NCBI GenBank assembly: GCA_017619375.1
Contig: JAFZSL010000055.1
Span: 1-46,615 of the forward strand
Origin: Prevotella sp.
GTDB taxonomy: Bacteria; Bacteroidota; Bacteroidia; Bacteroidales; Bacteroidaceae
DNA length: 46,615 bases
Reading direction: 5' to 3'
The translations under genes were made by a program, and so were the position numbers. A model generated the notes under the pieces. That model saw only the letters and a list, made by a program, of their open reading frames with translations, was not told the DNA's origin and searched no databases. Shown here piece after piece: positions 23,414-33,095 of this stretch. Numbering within the stretch: position 1 is the stretch's first letter; every line of letters starts with the position of its first letter.

Positions 23414-25039
23414 ATGAGACACCACATCATACAATACTGCATCCGACTGACACTTCTCTCCATAGCAGTCTTCACCCTCACCGCCTGCCTCGATGAAGAC
23501 CCAAGAGACAGGATAGATGAAGAAGCCGCTTTCAACACACCCACCGACCTCTACCTCAACACCGTCGCCAGCCTATACAGTTACATAGGCGGAAACACCG
23601 ACAGCCAAGGGTTGCAAGGCACGTCAAGGGGAGTCTATGACCTGAACACCTTCACCACCGACGAAGCCATCATACCCACCCGTGGAGGCGACTGGTATGA
23701 CGGAGGACTATGGCAATCCCTCTACACCCACGATTTCAATGTGGGTCCTGTGGGAGACACATGGAACTACCTTTACATGGTCATCGTGAAATGCAACAAA
23801 GCCATCAACCGCATCGATGCCTACACCGGCCAATATGATGAAAAGGTCCTCAAGGCATGGGAAGCAGAAGTAAGAACTCTTCGTGCCATGTACTACTACT
23901 ACCTGCTCGACCTCTATGGCAGCGTGCCTTATGTCCGCACCGCCACCACGGAACTCAGTGCAGCAGAGCAAGTGAGCCGAAGCACACTCTTCAACAACAT
24001 CTGGGAAGAACTGAGCAACGCACTGCCCTATCTCGCAGACGAACGCAGCAACATACAGGGCGACTACTACGGCCGAATGACACAACACGTTGCATGGTTC
24101 ATTCTCGCCAAGATGTCTCTCAATGCAGAGATATGGCTTGACGATGACTGGACCGACGACTTACGACTTGACGGGAAAGAGATCACCCTCATTTGCGAAG
24201 ACGAGCCCCTCAACGCCTGGGAGGCATGCATATACTGGTGCGACAAACTCACCGCCGCAGGATACGAACTCGAAAAAAATTATTCAGACAATTTCACCGT
24301 CCACAATGAGAACTCCAAGGAGAACATCTTCACCATCCCAATGGACAAGAACCTTTACTCCAACATCTTCATCAACCTTTTCCGTTCCAGGCACTACAAC
24401 CATGGAGCAGCCTGGAGCATGGCCTCTGAAAACGGCACCTCAGCCACGCTGAGTACCGTGCGCACCTTCGGATATGGCACGAATAATGTTGATACGCGTT
24501 TCTGGTACAATTTCTATGCCGACACCATCTATGTGGACGGGAACATGGTGAGGCTTGATACTGGTGAACCTCTCGTCTATCGTCCACTCACCATGGCCCT
24601 CGACCTCACCGGCGAACCTTACGAGAAGACCGCCGGAGCCAGGATGAGCAAGTATGAGATAGACCGCACCGCCTACTCCGACGGTCAACTTCAAGACAAC
24701 GACATCGTGCTTTTCAGATATGCCGACGTACTGCTGATGAAATCAGAAGCCAAGGTGCGTAATGGAGACAATGGCGATTTGGAATTAAATAAGGTTCGCG
24801 CACGCGTAGGTATGCCCGACAAGCATGCCACGCTCTCCACGCTGCTCGACGAGCGGTTGATGGAATTGATGTGGGAGGGTTGGCGCCGCCAAGACCTCAT
24901 CCGATACGACCGTTTCCACCGCAGTTATGACATCAGGCAGCAACGCTCCGACGAGGCAGACCGTCACACCATCGTATTCCCCATTCCCGGAGGTGCCCTC
25001 AATCTCAACACGAGACTCAAGCAAAATCCAGGATATTGA
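23414..25039 (+). CDS. SusD/RagB-family surface glycan- or nutrient-binding lipoprotein
   Basis: The 541-aa product has a lipoprotein signal peptide with lipobox LTAC (C25) followed by LDEDP, an acidic stretch of the kind that directs Bacteroidetes lipoproteins to the cell surface. The helical TPR-like pattern and the conserved YLYMVIVKCNKAINRID and AEVRTLRAMYYYYLLDLYGSVPYV segments identify SusD; the C-terminal end (LFRYADVLLMKSEA, then WEGWRRQDLIRYDRF and KQNPGY) is also typical. It would cap the SusC-like barrel. A terminator follows. Confidence 0.95.
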   Translation: MRHHIIQYCIRLTLLSIAVFTLTACLDEDPRDRIDEEAAFNTPTDLYLNTVASLYSYIGGNTDSQGLQGTSRGVYDLNTFTTDEAIIPTRGGDWYDGGLWQSLYTHDFNVGPVGDTWNYLYMVIVKCNKAINRIDAYTGQYDEKVLKAWEAEVRTLRAMYYYYLLDLYGSVPYVRTATTELSAAEQVSRSTLFNNIWEELSNALPYLADERSNIQGDYYGRMTQHVAWFILAKMSLNAEIWLDDDWTDDLRLDGKEITLICEDEPLNAWEACIYWCDKLTAAGYELEKNYSDNFTVHNENSKENIFTIPMDKNLYSNIFINLFRSRHYNHGAAWSMASENGTSATLSTVRTFGYGTNNVDTRFWYNFYADTIYVDGNMVRLDTGEPLVYRPLTMALDLTGEPYEKTAGARMSKYEIDRTAYSDGQLQDNDIVLFRYADVLLMKSEAKVRNGDNGDLELNKVRARVGMPDKHATLSTLLDERLMELMWEGWRRQDLIRYDRFHRSYDIRQQRSDEADRHTIVFPIPGGALNLNTRLKQNPGY

Positions 25040-25076
25040 ACATTAATAATTCACAAAGGATTATCGGAAAAATATG

Positions 25077-25112
25077 AAGTTCGGCAGAAAGGTGTTTCCT
25101 TCTGCCGAACTT
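25077..25112 (+). terminator. Terminator of the SusC/SusD-like operon
   Basis: A 13-bp perfect stem (aagttcggcagaa / ttctgccgaactt) with a 10-base loop, followed by a short T/A stretch. Confidence 0.75.
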
Positions 25113-25219
25113 TATCACATCATGGTGGCAATACTTCAAAAAGACACGCAGAAATGGCAAAATGTCACGTTTTTCAAGAAAAATGTGACAAAAACTTATC
25201 GTTTTACCTAAAAATATAG

Positions 25220-25227
25220 TAATTTTG
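25220..25227 (+). promoter_or_regulatory. Putative -7 element (TAATTTTG) of the porin gene
   Basis: TAATTTTG lies 68 bases before the porin ATG. No clean TTTG is found at 19-21 bases upstream. Confidence 0.45.
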
Positions 25228-25294
25228 CAAGCGAAAATTTTTAACACAGAACCATTTCAACATGTAAATCATCATTATAGAAATTTTCGCATTC

Positions 25295-26341
25295 ATGAGG
25301 AAACAATTTTTCAAGACCTCATCATTGGCCGTCGCCATGGCTGTTTTCAGTTCGGTGGCGGCCATGGGGCAACAACGTGACAGCCAGTCCATCGACTGGA
25401 TGAAGGAGTTGACCAACCGCATAGAGTTGCATGGCTACGCCCAAGGTGGCTACTCCTACGACGACATCAACGGCAAGACCAACAGTTCGTTCAATTTGAA
25501 GCGCACGCTGTTTTGGGCGAAGGCCCGCGTTACCGATCGTTTCTCTTTCTTGTTCATGCACGACTTTTCGAGCGTTGTTCAAGAGTATTACCTCGACTAC
25601 CGTTTCTCCAACGACAAGTCACTCAACGTCAGATTAGGTCAGTTCAAGCACAGTTACAGCATGGAGAACCCGCTCTCCCCCACGATGCTTGAACTCATCG
25701 ACGTCTATTCCCAAGCCGTCCTCTTCCTCGCTGGTGAAGGCCCCGACCCCCTCAATGGCGTCAATTACGGTCGTGACCTTGGCATGATGCTTTACGGCGA
25801 CCTTTTCAACGACAAGGTGCATTATGAGTTGGCCTTGATGAACGGCCAGGGCATCAACCGCAAGGACGGGAACTCCGACAAAGACCTCATCGTCCACTTG
25901 GAATACAAGCCCACCGAGCAATTCCGCATTGTGGGAACCGCCCAGAAAGGTCGCGGCCATGCCGTGGGCACCGCCGCATGGAACCCCGGCGTGCAAGTAG
26001 GCGACGACTACCGTCGCGACCGCGTGAGCCTTGGTGCGGAGTGGAAGAGCAAGGACATCAACATCCGTGCTGAATACCTTGCAGGCAAGGACGGCGATGT
26101 GGACAGCCACGGTGGTTATATCACCACAAGCATCCCCGTAGCCAAAGGTTTGGACATTGTGGCTTCCGCCGACTATTACGACCGCAACACCAAGATGGAC
26201 TACTACCAAACCAACCTCACCGGCGGCCTCCAATACTGGTTCTTCAAGAAATGCCGTCTGCAATTGCAATACACCCGTTGCCTCAGCCATTTCAGCGACG
26301 ACTACAACTGGCTTCAGGGCCAGGTGCAAGTGGCATTCTAA
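25295..26341 (+). CDS. OprP/OprO-like outer-membrane porin
   Basis: A 348-aa protein with a signal peptide (ending SSVAAMGQ) and alternating beta strands ending in a C-terminal aromatic strand (QGQVQVAF). The pattern 'LHGYAQGGYSYDD', 'SFNLKRTLFWAKARVTDRFSFLFMHDF' and 'VRLGQFKHSYSMENPLSP' is that of the phosphate-selective porin O/P family. Real specificity in Bacteroidetes members is uncertain. The SSS symporter gene follows 60 bases later on the same strand, so uptake across both membranes may be linked. Confidence 0.82.
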   Translation: MRKQFFKTSSLAVAMAVFSSVAAMGQQRDSQSIDWMKELTNRIELHGYAQGGYSYDDINGKTNSSFNLKRTLFWAKARVTDRFSFLFMHDFSSVVQEYYLDYRFSNDKSLNVRLGQFKHSYSMENPLSPTMLELIDVYSQAVLFLAGEGPDPLNGVNYGRDLGMMLYGDLFNDKVHYELALMNGQGINRKDGNSDKDLIVHLEYKPTEQFRIVGTAQKGRGHAVGTAAWNPGVQVGDDYRRDRVSLGAEWKSKDINIRAEYLAGKDGDVDSHGGYITTSIPVAKGLDIVASADYYDRNTKMDYYQTNLTGGLQYWFFKKCRLQLQYTRCLSHFSDDYNWLQGQVQVAF

Positions 26342-26401
26342 AAGACTTCATACTTTAGGAACTTCAACAATCATTCATCAACCCAAAACAAGGAAAAGGA
26401 T

Positions 26402-27925
26402 ATGCTCATCAAAATATTGCTCACCGTCATTTTCGTGGTCGTGATGGTAGGCGTGGGACTATACTCACGCAAACAGGCCAGGACAGTGGAAGGATTCGTG
26501 CTTGGCGGCCGCACCGTCGGTCCCTGGCTCACCGCTTTCGCATTCGGCACCAGTTATTTCTCTGCAGTGGTGTTCGTAGGATATGCCGGACAGTTCGGAT
26601 GGAAATATGGTCTCTCCTCTTCGTGGATAGGCATCGGCAACGCCGTGATTGGCTCGTTGCTTGCGTGGATATTGCTTGGAAAGCGGACGAAACTGATGAC
26701 CCAGCACATCGAAAGCCGCACCATGCCCGACTTTTTCGGCACCCGTTTCCAGAGCGAATGGCTCCGCGTGACGGCTTCCATCATCGTTTTTGTTTTCCTC
26801 ATACCCTACACAGCCGGTGTCTATAAAGGCATCTCCACTCTTTTCGAGATGGGTTTCGGCATACCCTATGAATACTGTGTCATCTTCATGGCCATCCTCA
26901 CCGCCGTCTATGTCATTTTAGGTGGCTACAAGGCAACGGCAATGAACGACTTCATACAAGGCATCATCATGCTCATCGGCATCGTGGTGGTGATAGCCGC
27001 CGTGCTCAACGCCCAGGGCGGTTTTTCCGCCGCCGTGGAAAAGATGGCCGCCTTGCCCAGTGATGAAAATCCGTCAGTCAACGGCGGTTTCGCCACCCTT
27101 TTCGGCCCTGAGCCATGGGACTTGGTAGGCGTGGTCGTGCTCACCTCGCTCGGCACATGGGGACTCCCCCAGATGGTGGGCAAATTCTACTCCATCACCG
27201 ATGAGAAAGCCATACACCGCGGCACCGTCATTTCCACCATCTTCGCCTTCGTCGTTGCAGGAGGATGCTATTTCCTCGGAGGTTTCGGAAGACTGTTCGG
27301 GACACCTCCCACACTGCCCAACGGGCGTCTCGACTTCGACTCCATCGTGCCATCCATGCTCACCACCCTCCCCGACATCCTCATCGCCCTCGTGGTGCTT
27401 TTGGTATTGTCCGCATCGATGTCCACATTGGCCTCGCTGGTGCTCACCTCCTCCTCCACCATGACACTCGACCTCATCTACCGAGACAAGAAGTCGATGC
27501 CTGGCGAAGTGAACGAGGGTTCCATCGACGACATGGTGTCGGAGAAGATAGAGCATCGCAAAGTGGTGGTGATGCGTGTGCTCATCATGTTCTTCATCGC
27601 CATCTCGCTGCTCATCGCCCTCAACCCACCCACGTTCATCGCTCAGCTGATGGGCATCTCATGGGGAGCATTGGCAGGAGCCTTCCTCGCCCCCTTCATG
27701 CTCGGTCTCTACTGGCGCGGTGTCACGAAAGCCGCCGTGTGGGCCTGCTTCGTCTGGGGCGTAGGACTCACCGTCGTCAACATGCTCATCGGCAATCCCA
27801 TCAACCCCATCAACTGCGGCGCCATCGCCATGTGCGGCGGTTTCGTAGTGGTGGCCATCGTCAGCCTCTTCACCCATAAGCTTCCTGAAAAGGATGTGGA
27901 GAAGATTTTCGAGTGCTACGATTAA
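26402..27925 (+). CDS. Sodium:solute symporter (SSS family)
   Basis: A 507-aa inner-membrane protein with about 13 membrane segments. The first lines are family-like: VGLYSRKQARTVEGFVLGGRTVGPWLTAFAFGTSYFSAVVFVGYAG, and the sodium-site helix has VLSASMSTLASLVLTSSSTMTLDL. The conserved GGYKATAMNDFIQGIIM is also present. Its substrate cannot be read from the sequence (proline, pantothenate, sialic acid and sugar transporters all share this fold). It is probably co-transcribed with the upstream porin and ends at a strong terminator. Confidence 0.9.
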   Translation: MLIKILLTVIFVVVMVGVGLYSRKQARTVEGFVLGGRTVGPWLTAFAFGTSYFSAVVFVGYAGQFGWKYGLSSSWIGIGNAVIGSLLAWILLGKRTKLMTQHIESRTMPDFFGTRFQSEWLRVTASIIVFVFLIPYTAGVYKGISTLFEMGFGIPYEYCVIFMAILTAVYVILGGYKATAMNDFIQGIIMLIGIVVVIAAVLNAQGGFSAAVEKMAALPSDENPSVNGGFATLFGPEPWDLVGVVVLTSLGTWGLPQMVGKFYSITDEKAIHRGTVISTIFAFVVAGGCYFLGGFGRLFGTPPTLPNGRLDFDSIVPSMLTTLPDILIALVVLLVLSASMSTLASLVLTSSSTMTLDLIYRDKKSMPGEVNEGSIDDMVSEKIEHRKVVVMRVLIMFFIAISLLIALNPPTFIAQLMGISWGALAGAFLAPFMLGLYWRGVTKAAVWACFVWGVGLTVVNMLIGNPINPINCGAIAMCGGFVVVAIVSLFTHKLPEKDVEKIFECYD

Positions 27926-28005
27926 AAGAGAGGTTGAGGAATCGGAACAATCGAAGTAATCGGAAAACTTTGGTTTGCCAAGACCACTCCCCTTCATAAA
28001 ATGTG

Positions 28006-28050
28006 AATCCCGGAAGATTCGGATATTCCAAATCTTCCGGGATTTTCTTT
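28006..28050. terminator. Bidirectional terminator
   Basis: A perfect 14-bp stem (aatcccggaagatt / aatcttccgggatt) with a 10-base loop and a T-rich end. It separates the symporter gene from the convergent C1 peptidase gene. Confidence 0.85.
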
Positions 28051-28079
28051 TTCCTGTATCAGGAACAGTCAGACAAATC

Positions 28080-29483
28080 CTATTCGTCTTCCATGAAGAG
28101 CGGGTCGTCTGGCATGACCATGACTGGTTTCAATTTTTCAGCCTCGAGAATATTTTCCGGAACATATTTCTTGTCCACCACCAGTCGGAACATGTACTCG
28201 CGGAACCACGGGTCGGTCATGATGAGATATCCTGCTTTCCCGGAAGAGGTGCCCCAACTGTTCTCCACCTTCCATTTCAAGGCCTTCCCATTATCATCGA
28301 CATCCACGGCAGTAAGTGTCATGGCATGGGTGGAACCACTGTCGAACGTCATGATGCGCTGCGCCTTGTCCATGGGGAAAGTTGTGCCAAAGAGCGTCCC
28401 ATAGTCATAGATGTCGACATCGAGGAATCCGTTTTTGCGGTCGAACTGCTTGCCCACGTCATAGGAGGAGTATAATTTGGTGCCATCCTTGATGGATGCG
28501 ATGGCAAGTTTCTCGATGTCATCCATGGGGAGGTTGATGTATTTCCAGTTGTGTCCATCATAGGTGTGCCTGTCCCATTCCACCTCATAAGTCTTATAGT
28601 ATTCCCGTCTTGGGTCGTTCATGGCCATGATGAAGGTGCCGTTGAGAGGTCCCCCCACCGTCTCCTTGTAGAACTCCAATGGCGTGTAGGTTTTCTTCTC
28701 CGACACCGCCTTCCCTTTTTTGTTGACGAAGGTATAAGAGAATTCCTTTACAGGCTCCCCGAGAGAGATGGAAAGGATGTGGTAGATGGTGGCGAGCATT
28801 TCCGTCTTGCGTTCCTTGATGGCTTTCGGTTTCTTCTTGTCGGCGGCCATCTGCCTGAGTTCAAGGCCGTACTCCCTCAATTTGGAGTCGATGAGCCTCG
28901 ACATGCGGCTGGTGTTGTCGGCGGAATAGGTTTCCGGCTGCACGCTCTTCGGCACCAGTCCGTATTTTTCCGCCAGGTCGGCCACACCGCAGAAGGTGCC
29001 ACCATCGCTGATGGGTGACTTGAAAAGCATGCGCACAAGTTTGTCGTCCATAGGTTTGTCAGCCAGGTCTACAGCCCCTTGCAGCATGAGGTTGGCCTTT
29101 TCCAACTGGTCATAGAAGAAGAGGTATGCCTGGGAGAACTCCACGGTCATCGTGTCTTTGTGCATCTTGGCGAAATTGGCCCTCAGCACGTTGAGGCCGC
29201 TAAACAACCAGCATCTCCCGCTGCTTTGTTGGTCGTGGATGGACTGGCTGGGTGTCTCGTATTTGAAATTGGTGTTTTCTGGGCCATGATTGGCAAAATT
29301 CTTTGCCAGATTGTCGATGGAGTTGGCGGCGATGGCGTTGAATAGAGCCTTGTCGGTAGCGCCGGTGGTTTGCATGCCCTCTATCCGGGACAGCATATCG
29401 GCAGAGATGCCTCCCTCCGACTTTTGGGCCATGGCCGATGAAGCCAACAAAGCCCACATGATGATGATGGTTGCTTTTTTCAT
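28080..29483 (-). CDS. C1-family (bleomycin hydrolase/PepC-like) aminopeptidase, exported
   Basis: A 467-aa cysteine peptidase with a signal peptide (MKKATIIIMWALLASSAMAQ), so probably periplasmic although classical PepC is cytosolic. The active-site motif QSSGRCWLFSGLN puts the nucleophile at C91; the histidine is in GSTHAMTL and the asparagine in VENSWG near the C terminus. Length and order match bleomycin hydrolase-type enzymes. It likely trims peptides taken up from outside. A -7-like TATTTTTG (minus strand, 29508-29515) precedes the ATG. Confidence 0.92.
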   Translation of the reverse strand: MKKATIIIMWALLASSAMAQKSEGGISADMLSRIEGMQTTGATDKALFNAIAANSIDNLAKNFANHGPENTNFKYETPSQSIHDQQSSGRCWLFSGLNVLRANFAKMHKDTMTVEFSQAYLFFYDQLEKANLMLQGAVDLADKPMDDKLVRMLFKSPISDGGTFCGVADLAEKYGLVPKSVQPETYSADNTSRMSRLIDSKLREYGLELRQMAADKKKPKAIKERKTEMLATIYHILSISLGEPVKEFSYTFVNKKGKAVSEKKTYTPLEFYKETVGGPLNGTFIMAMNDPRREYYKTYEVEWDRHTYDGHNWKYINLPMDDIEKLAIASIKDGTKLYSSYDVGKQFDRKNGFLDVDIYDYGTLFGTTFPMDKAQRIMTFDSGSTHAMTLTAVDVDDNGKALKWKVENSWGTSSGKAGYLIMTDPWFREYMFRLVVDKKYVPENILEAEKLKPVMVMPDDPLFMEDE

Positions 29484-29853
29484 AATTCATAAAGTGGTAA
29501 GTTGTTGCAAAAATAAGCAAAAAAAACGAGATGCCGCATAACAAGTATGAAAAAAGATGTGGGATTTCTTGTTTCTTAAGCAAACTGGCTGCAAGCGTCG
29601 GTTTGCCAACCGATGCATGCATGACAACCATTGTTTCCAAAAGTCCTGATATTCAATGAGTAATTTCCCCAGGAGCACCCGAGTCAACCCGATGGACGAG
29701 CGTTTGTTTTTTGGTGTTTTTCATCACCCATCATATGGCAAGTGAAAAATAAACGAGCAAAAAAGAATGTCAATTCAACAAATATCACTATCTTTGCAAA
29801 TCACAATGACAATGTCGAGCCGTCAGCCAATGGCCGCTCTGCAATGAAGCAAA
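29484..29853. other. Divergent regulatory gap (C1 peptidase / dxs)
   Basis: No gene is supported here. It holds -7-like boxes for both flanking genes (29508-29515 on minus, 29789-29796 on plus) and a short gcaaac / gtttgc inverted repeat near 29580-29607. Nothing else was identified. Confidence 0.5.
29789..29796 (+). promoter_or_regulatory. Putative -7 element (TATCTTTG) of the dxs operon
   Basis: TATCTTTG matches the -7 consensus and lies 57 bases before the dxs ATG. The -33 region is poor. Confidence 0.45.
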
Positions 29854-31752
29854 ATGAAAGAACTGACATACGAGATACTTAACAAGATAGAAACACCCTC
29901 CGACCTGCGCAAGTTGAAAATTGAGCAGCTGCCCAAATTGTGCGAAGAACTACGTGACGACATCATCCACGAGTTATCCGTCAACCCCGGGCACCTGGCA
30001 TCCAGTCTTGGCGTGGTGGAATTGACCGTGGCGTTGCATTATGTCTATGACACGCCAGAAGACCGCATTGTATGGGACGTGGGGCATCAGGCCTACGGTC
30101 ACAAGATCCTCACCGGGCGGAGGAAGACGTTCAACACCAACCGCAAGTTGCATGGCTTGCGACCTTTCCCCTCTCCTGCGGAAAGTGAATACGACACCTT
30201 CACCTGCGGCCATGCTTCCAACTCCATCTCAGCCGCCATCGGCATGGCTGTTGCTGCCAAGGCTTTAAACAAGAAGCGCAAGGTGGTGGCCGTCATCGGC
30301 GATGGAGCTATGAGCGGTGGATTGGCCTTCGAGGGTTTGAACAATGTCTCGTCCACTACCAACGACATCCTCATCATATTGAACGACAACAACATGAGCA
30401 TCGACCGTTCGGTGGGTGGAATGAAACAGTATCTTTTGAACCTGAATACGACTGAGACTTACAACAATGTTCGCCACCGCATCGCCAAATGGCTTCGCGG
30501 CAAAGGGATGCTCAGCGACCAACGCAAGCATGGCCTCATCCGCTTCACCAACGCCTTGAAGTCAGCCATCAGCCAACAACAGAATGTGTTCGAGGGAATG
30601 AACATCCGCTATTTCAGTCCTCCTATCGATGGTCACGATGTGATAGAGATCGTTCGCGTGCTGCGTCAGTTGAAGGATTTTGAAGGGCCGAAATTGCTCC
30701 ATCTTCACACCGTGAAAGGCAAAGGTTACAAACCCGCCGAGGAAAACGCCATCGCTTGGCACGCCCCCGGGAAATTCGACGTGGACACCGGCGAGCGCAT
30801 CGTGAGCGAGAGCGAAGGCCAACCCTTGAAGTTCCAGGACGTTTTCGGTCACACCCTCTTGGAACTGGCGAAGAGCAATGAGCGCATCGTGGGCGTGACC
30901 CCCGCCATGCCTTCCGGCTGCTCCCTCAACATCATGATGAAAGAGTTGCCCGACCGTTGTTTCGACGTAGGCATCGCCGAAGGTCACGCCGTCACCTTCT
31001 CCGCCGGCATGGCCAAAGACGGACTCACCCCTTTCTGCAACATATACAGTGCTTTCGCCCAGCGAGCCTATGACAACATCATCCATGATGCAGCCATTCT
31101 TGGCCTTTCCATGGTCATCTGCCTCGACCGCGCCGGACTGGTGGGCGAGGACGGCCCCACTCATCATGGAGCCTTCGACATCGCATCATTACGCGTCATC
31201 CCTGGCCTCACCATTGCGTCGCCCATGGATGAATGCGAACTGCGACATCTGATGTATACCGCGCAATTGCCTGACAAGGGTGTTTTCGTCATCCGCTACC
31301 CACGTGGTCGCGGCGTATGCCCCGACTGGCGATGCCCGATGAAGGAAATCACCGTAGGCACCGGCCGTCGTCTCCGTGAAGGCTCAGATGTGGCAGTGCT
31401 GAGTCTCGGCCCCATCGGCAACAATGTCACAGGCGCCATCAAATCTCTCGAAGAAGAAGGTTCCAACCTCTCCGTAGCCCATTATGACATGCGTTTCGCC
31501 AAGCCCCTCGACAGCGCTTTGCTGGAAGAGGTGTCCGCTCGTTTCGACCGCATCATCACCATCGAGGACGGCTGTATCGCCGGCGGTTTCGGCAGTGCGG
31601 TGGCGGAATGGCTTTCCGACCACGGCAAGCATGCGAAGCTGCACCGTCTCGGCCTTCCCGACCAGTTTGTGGAGCACGGCAAAGTGAGCGAGCTTCAGCA
31701 GTTGGTCGGCATCGATGTGGAATCCATCAAGAAAACCATCCTCAGCCTATGA
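29854..31752 (+). CDS. dxs: 1-deoxy-D-xylulose-5-phosphate synthase
   Basis: DXS joins pyruvate and glyceraldehyde 3-phosphate using thiamine diphosphate, the first step of the MEP isoprenoid route. The 632-aa product has the family order: [17 protein letters not shown] and [16 protein letters not shown] at the start, the ThDP-binding [16 protein letters not shown], then the C-terminal [18 protein letters not shown] and RYPRG. The last codons overlap the start of trkA by four bases (ATGA). Confidence 0.97.
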   Translation: MKELTYEILNKIETPSDLRKLKIEQLPKLCEELRDDIIHELSVNPGHLASSLGVVELTVALHYVYDTPEDRIVWDVGHQAYGHKILTGRRKTFNTNRKLHGLRPFPSPAESEYDTFTCGHASNSISAAIGMAVAAKALNKKRKVVAVIGDGAMSGGLAFEGLNNVSSTTNDILIILNDNNMSIDRSVGGMKQYLLNLNTTETYNNVRHRIAKWLRGKGMLSDQRKHGLIRFTNALKSAISQQQNVFEGMNIRYFSPPIDGHDVIEIVRVLRQLKDFEGPKLLHLHTVKGKGYKPAEENAIAWHAPGKFDVDTGERIVSESEGQPLKFQDVFGHTLLELAKSNERIVGVTPAMPSGCSLNIMMKELPDRCFDVGIAEGHAVTFSAGMAKDGLTPFCNIYSAFAQRAYDNIIHDAAILGLSMVICLDRAGLVGEDGPTHHGAFDIASLRVIPGLTIASPMDECELRHLMYTAQLPDKGVFVIRYPRGRGVCPDWRCPMKEITVGTGRRLREGSDVAVLSLGPIGNNVTGAIKSLEEEGSNLSVAHYDMRFAKPLDSALLEEVSARFDRIITIEDGCIAGGFGSAVAEWLSDHGKHAKLHRLGLPDQFVEHGKVSELQQLVGIDVESIKKTILSL

Positions 31753-33095
31753 GAATCATCATTGCCGGAGCCTCCGCCATCGGCTCCCACCTCGCCCGCA
31801 TGCTGTCGCGCAGCAACCACGACATCGTGCTGATGGATGAAGCCGAAGACAAGCTTGACGCCATCAGCAGCGAGTATGACCTGATGACGCTTGTCGGCTC
31901 TCCAACGGAGGTGAAGACCCTGCAGAACGCCGATGCCGACCTGGCTGACATCTTCATCGCCGTCACCCCCGATGAGAACATCAACATCACCAGTTGTGTC
32001 ATGGCCCATGTGATGGGTGCAAAGAAAACCGTCGCCCAGGTGAGCAATTACGAGTTGGTGAATCCCGACAACGCTTCCCTCATCCGAAGCATGGGCATCA
32101 GCAACATCATCCACCCTGAGAAACTCGCCGCCGACACCATCGTGAAAAGTCTCAAACTCAGTTGGGTAAGACAAAGATGGGACGTGCACGGAGGCTCGTT
32201 GGTGATGCTGGGCATCAAGCTGCGAGAGACATGCGAGATACTCAACCAACCTCTCCGTCTGCTCTGCGGTCCCCAAGACCCCTATCACATCGTGGCCATC
32301 AAGCGAGGCAACGAAACCATCATCCCCGGAGGCAACGACGAATTGAGGCTCTTCGACATCGTCTATTTCATGACGACCACCCAATACATCGCATACATCC
32401 GCAAGATTGTGGGAAAAGAGCATTACGCCGACGTGAAGAACCTCATCATCATGGGCGGCGGGAAGACGGCCACACGTGCTGTCAAGCAAATGCCGCCCTT
32501 CATCAACACCAAGATCATCGAAATCGACGGCAAGCGATGCGACAGGCTCAACGAGGAACTTGACCACACCAAGGTGATGGTGATACATGGCGACGGGCGC
32601 GACCTCAACCTGCTGAAGGAAGAGAACATCAAGAACACCCAAGGCTTCGTCGCCCTCACCGGCAACGACGAGATCAACATCCTGGCATGCCTATCCGCCA
32701 AGAAATTAGGAGTCAGAAAGACCATCGCGATGATCAACAACTCCAATTACCTGAGCATGGCCGAAAGCCTGGACATCGGCACAGTCATCAACAAGAAGGT
32801 CCTCTCAGCCAGCAACATCTACCAGATGATGCTGAATGCCGATGTCCAAAACATCGGTTTCCTGCCTTCCGTGAACGCCGACGTGGCAGAGTTCACCGCC
32901 CAGGAAGGCTCCAAAGTGACCAAAAAGAAGGTGTACGAACTCGGTCTTCCCCGCGGTTGCACCATCGGCGGCCTGGTGCGCGGCAAGGAGGGCATGCTCG
33001 TCTCTGGCGGCACGCAGATAGAGGCGGGCGACAAGGTGGTGGTCATCTGCTATGACCTCGACCTCAAGAAATTGGAAAAGTTTTTCACGAATTGA
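31749..33095 (+). CDS. trkA: Trk potassium uptake regulatory protein TrkA
   Basis: TrkA is the peripheral cytoplasmic NAD(H)-binding partner of TrkH. The 448-aa protein has two RCK units: the first starts [19 protein letters not shown], the second [17 protein letters not shown] at about residue 232. Both have Rossmann glycine patterns. The frame is open upstream within dxs, but MRIII is the family start and begins in the dxs stop (ATGA overlap). The stop overlaps the trkH start. Confidence 0.94.
   Translation: MRIIIAGASAIGSHLARMLSRSNHDIVLMDEAEDKLDAISSEYDLMTLVGSPTEVKTLQNADADLADIFIAVTPDENINITSCVMAHVMGAKKTVAQVSNYELVNPDNASLIRSMGISNIIHPEKLAADTIVKSLKLSWVRQRWDVHGGSLVMLGIKLRETCEILNQPLRLLCGPQDPYHIVAIKRGNETIIPGGNDELRLFDIVYFMTTTQYIAYIRKIVGKEHYADVKNLIIMGGGKTATRAVKQMPPFINTKIIEIDGKRCDRLNEELDHTKVMVIHGDGRDLNLLKEENIKNTQGFVALTGNDEINILACLSAKKLGVRKTIAMINNSNYLSMAESLDIGTVINKKVLSASNIYQMMLNADVQNIGFLPSVNADVAEFTAQEGSKVTKKKVYELGLPRGCTIGGLVRGKEGMLVSGGTQIEAGDKVVVICYDLDLKKLEKFFTN

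Noticed and set aside
31695-32642. A 315-codon minus-strand frame inside trkA
   Set aside because: Antisense mirror of trkA with His/Val/Asp-rich nonsense composition.
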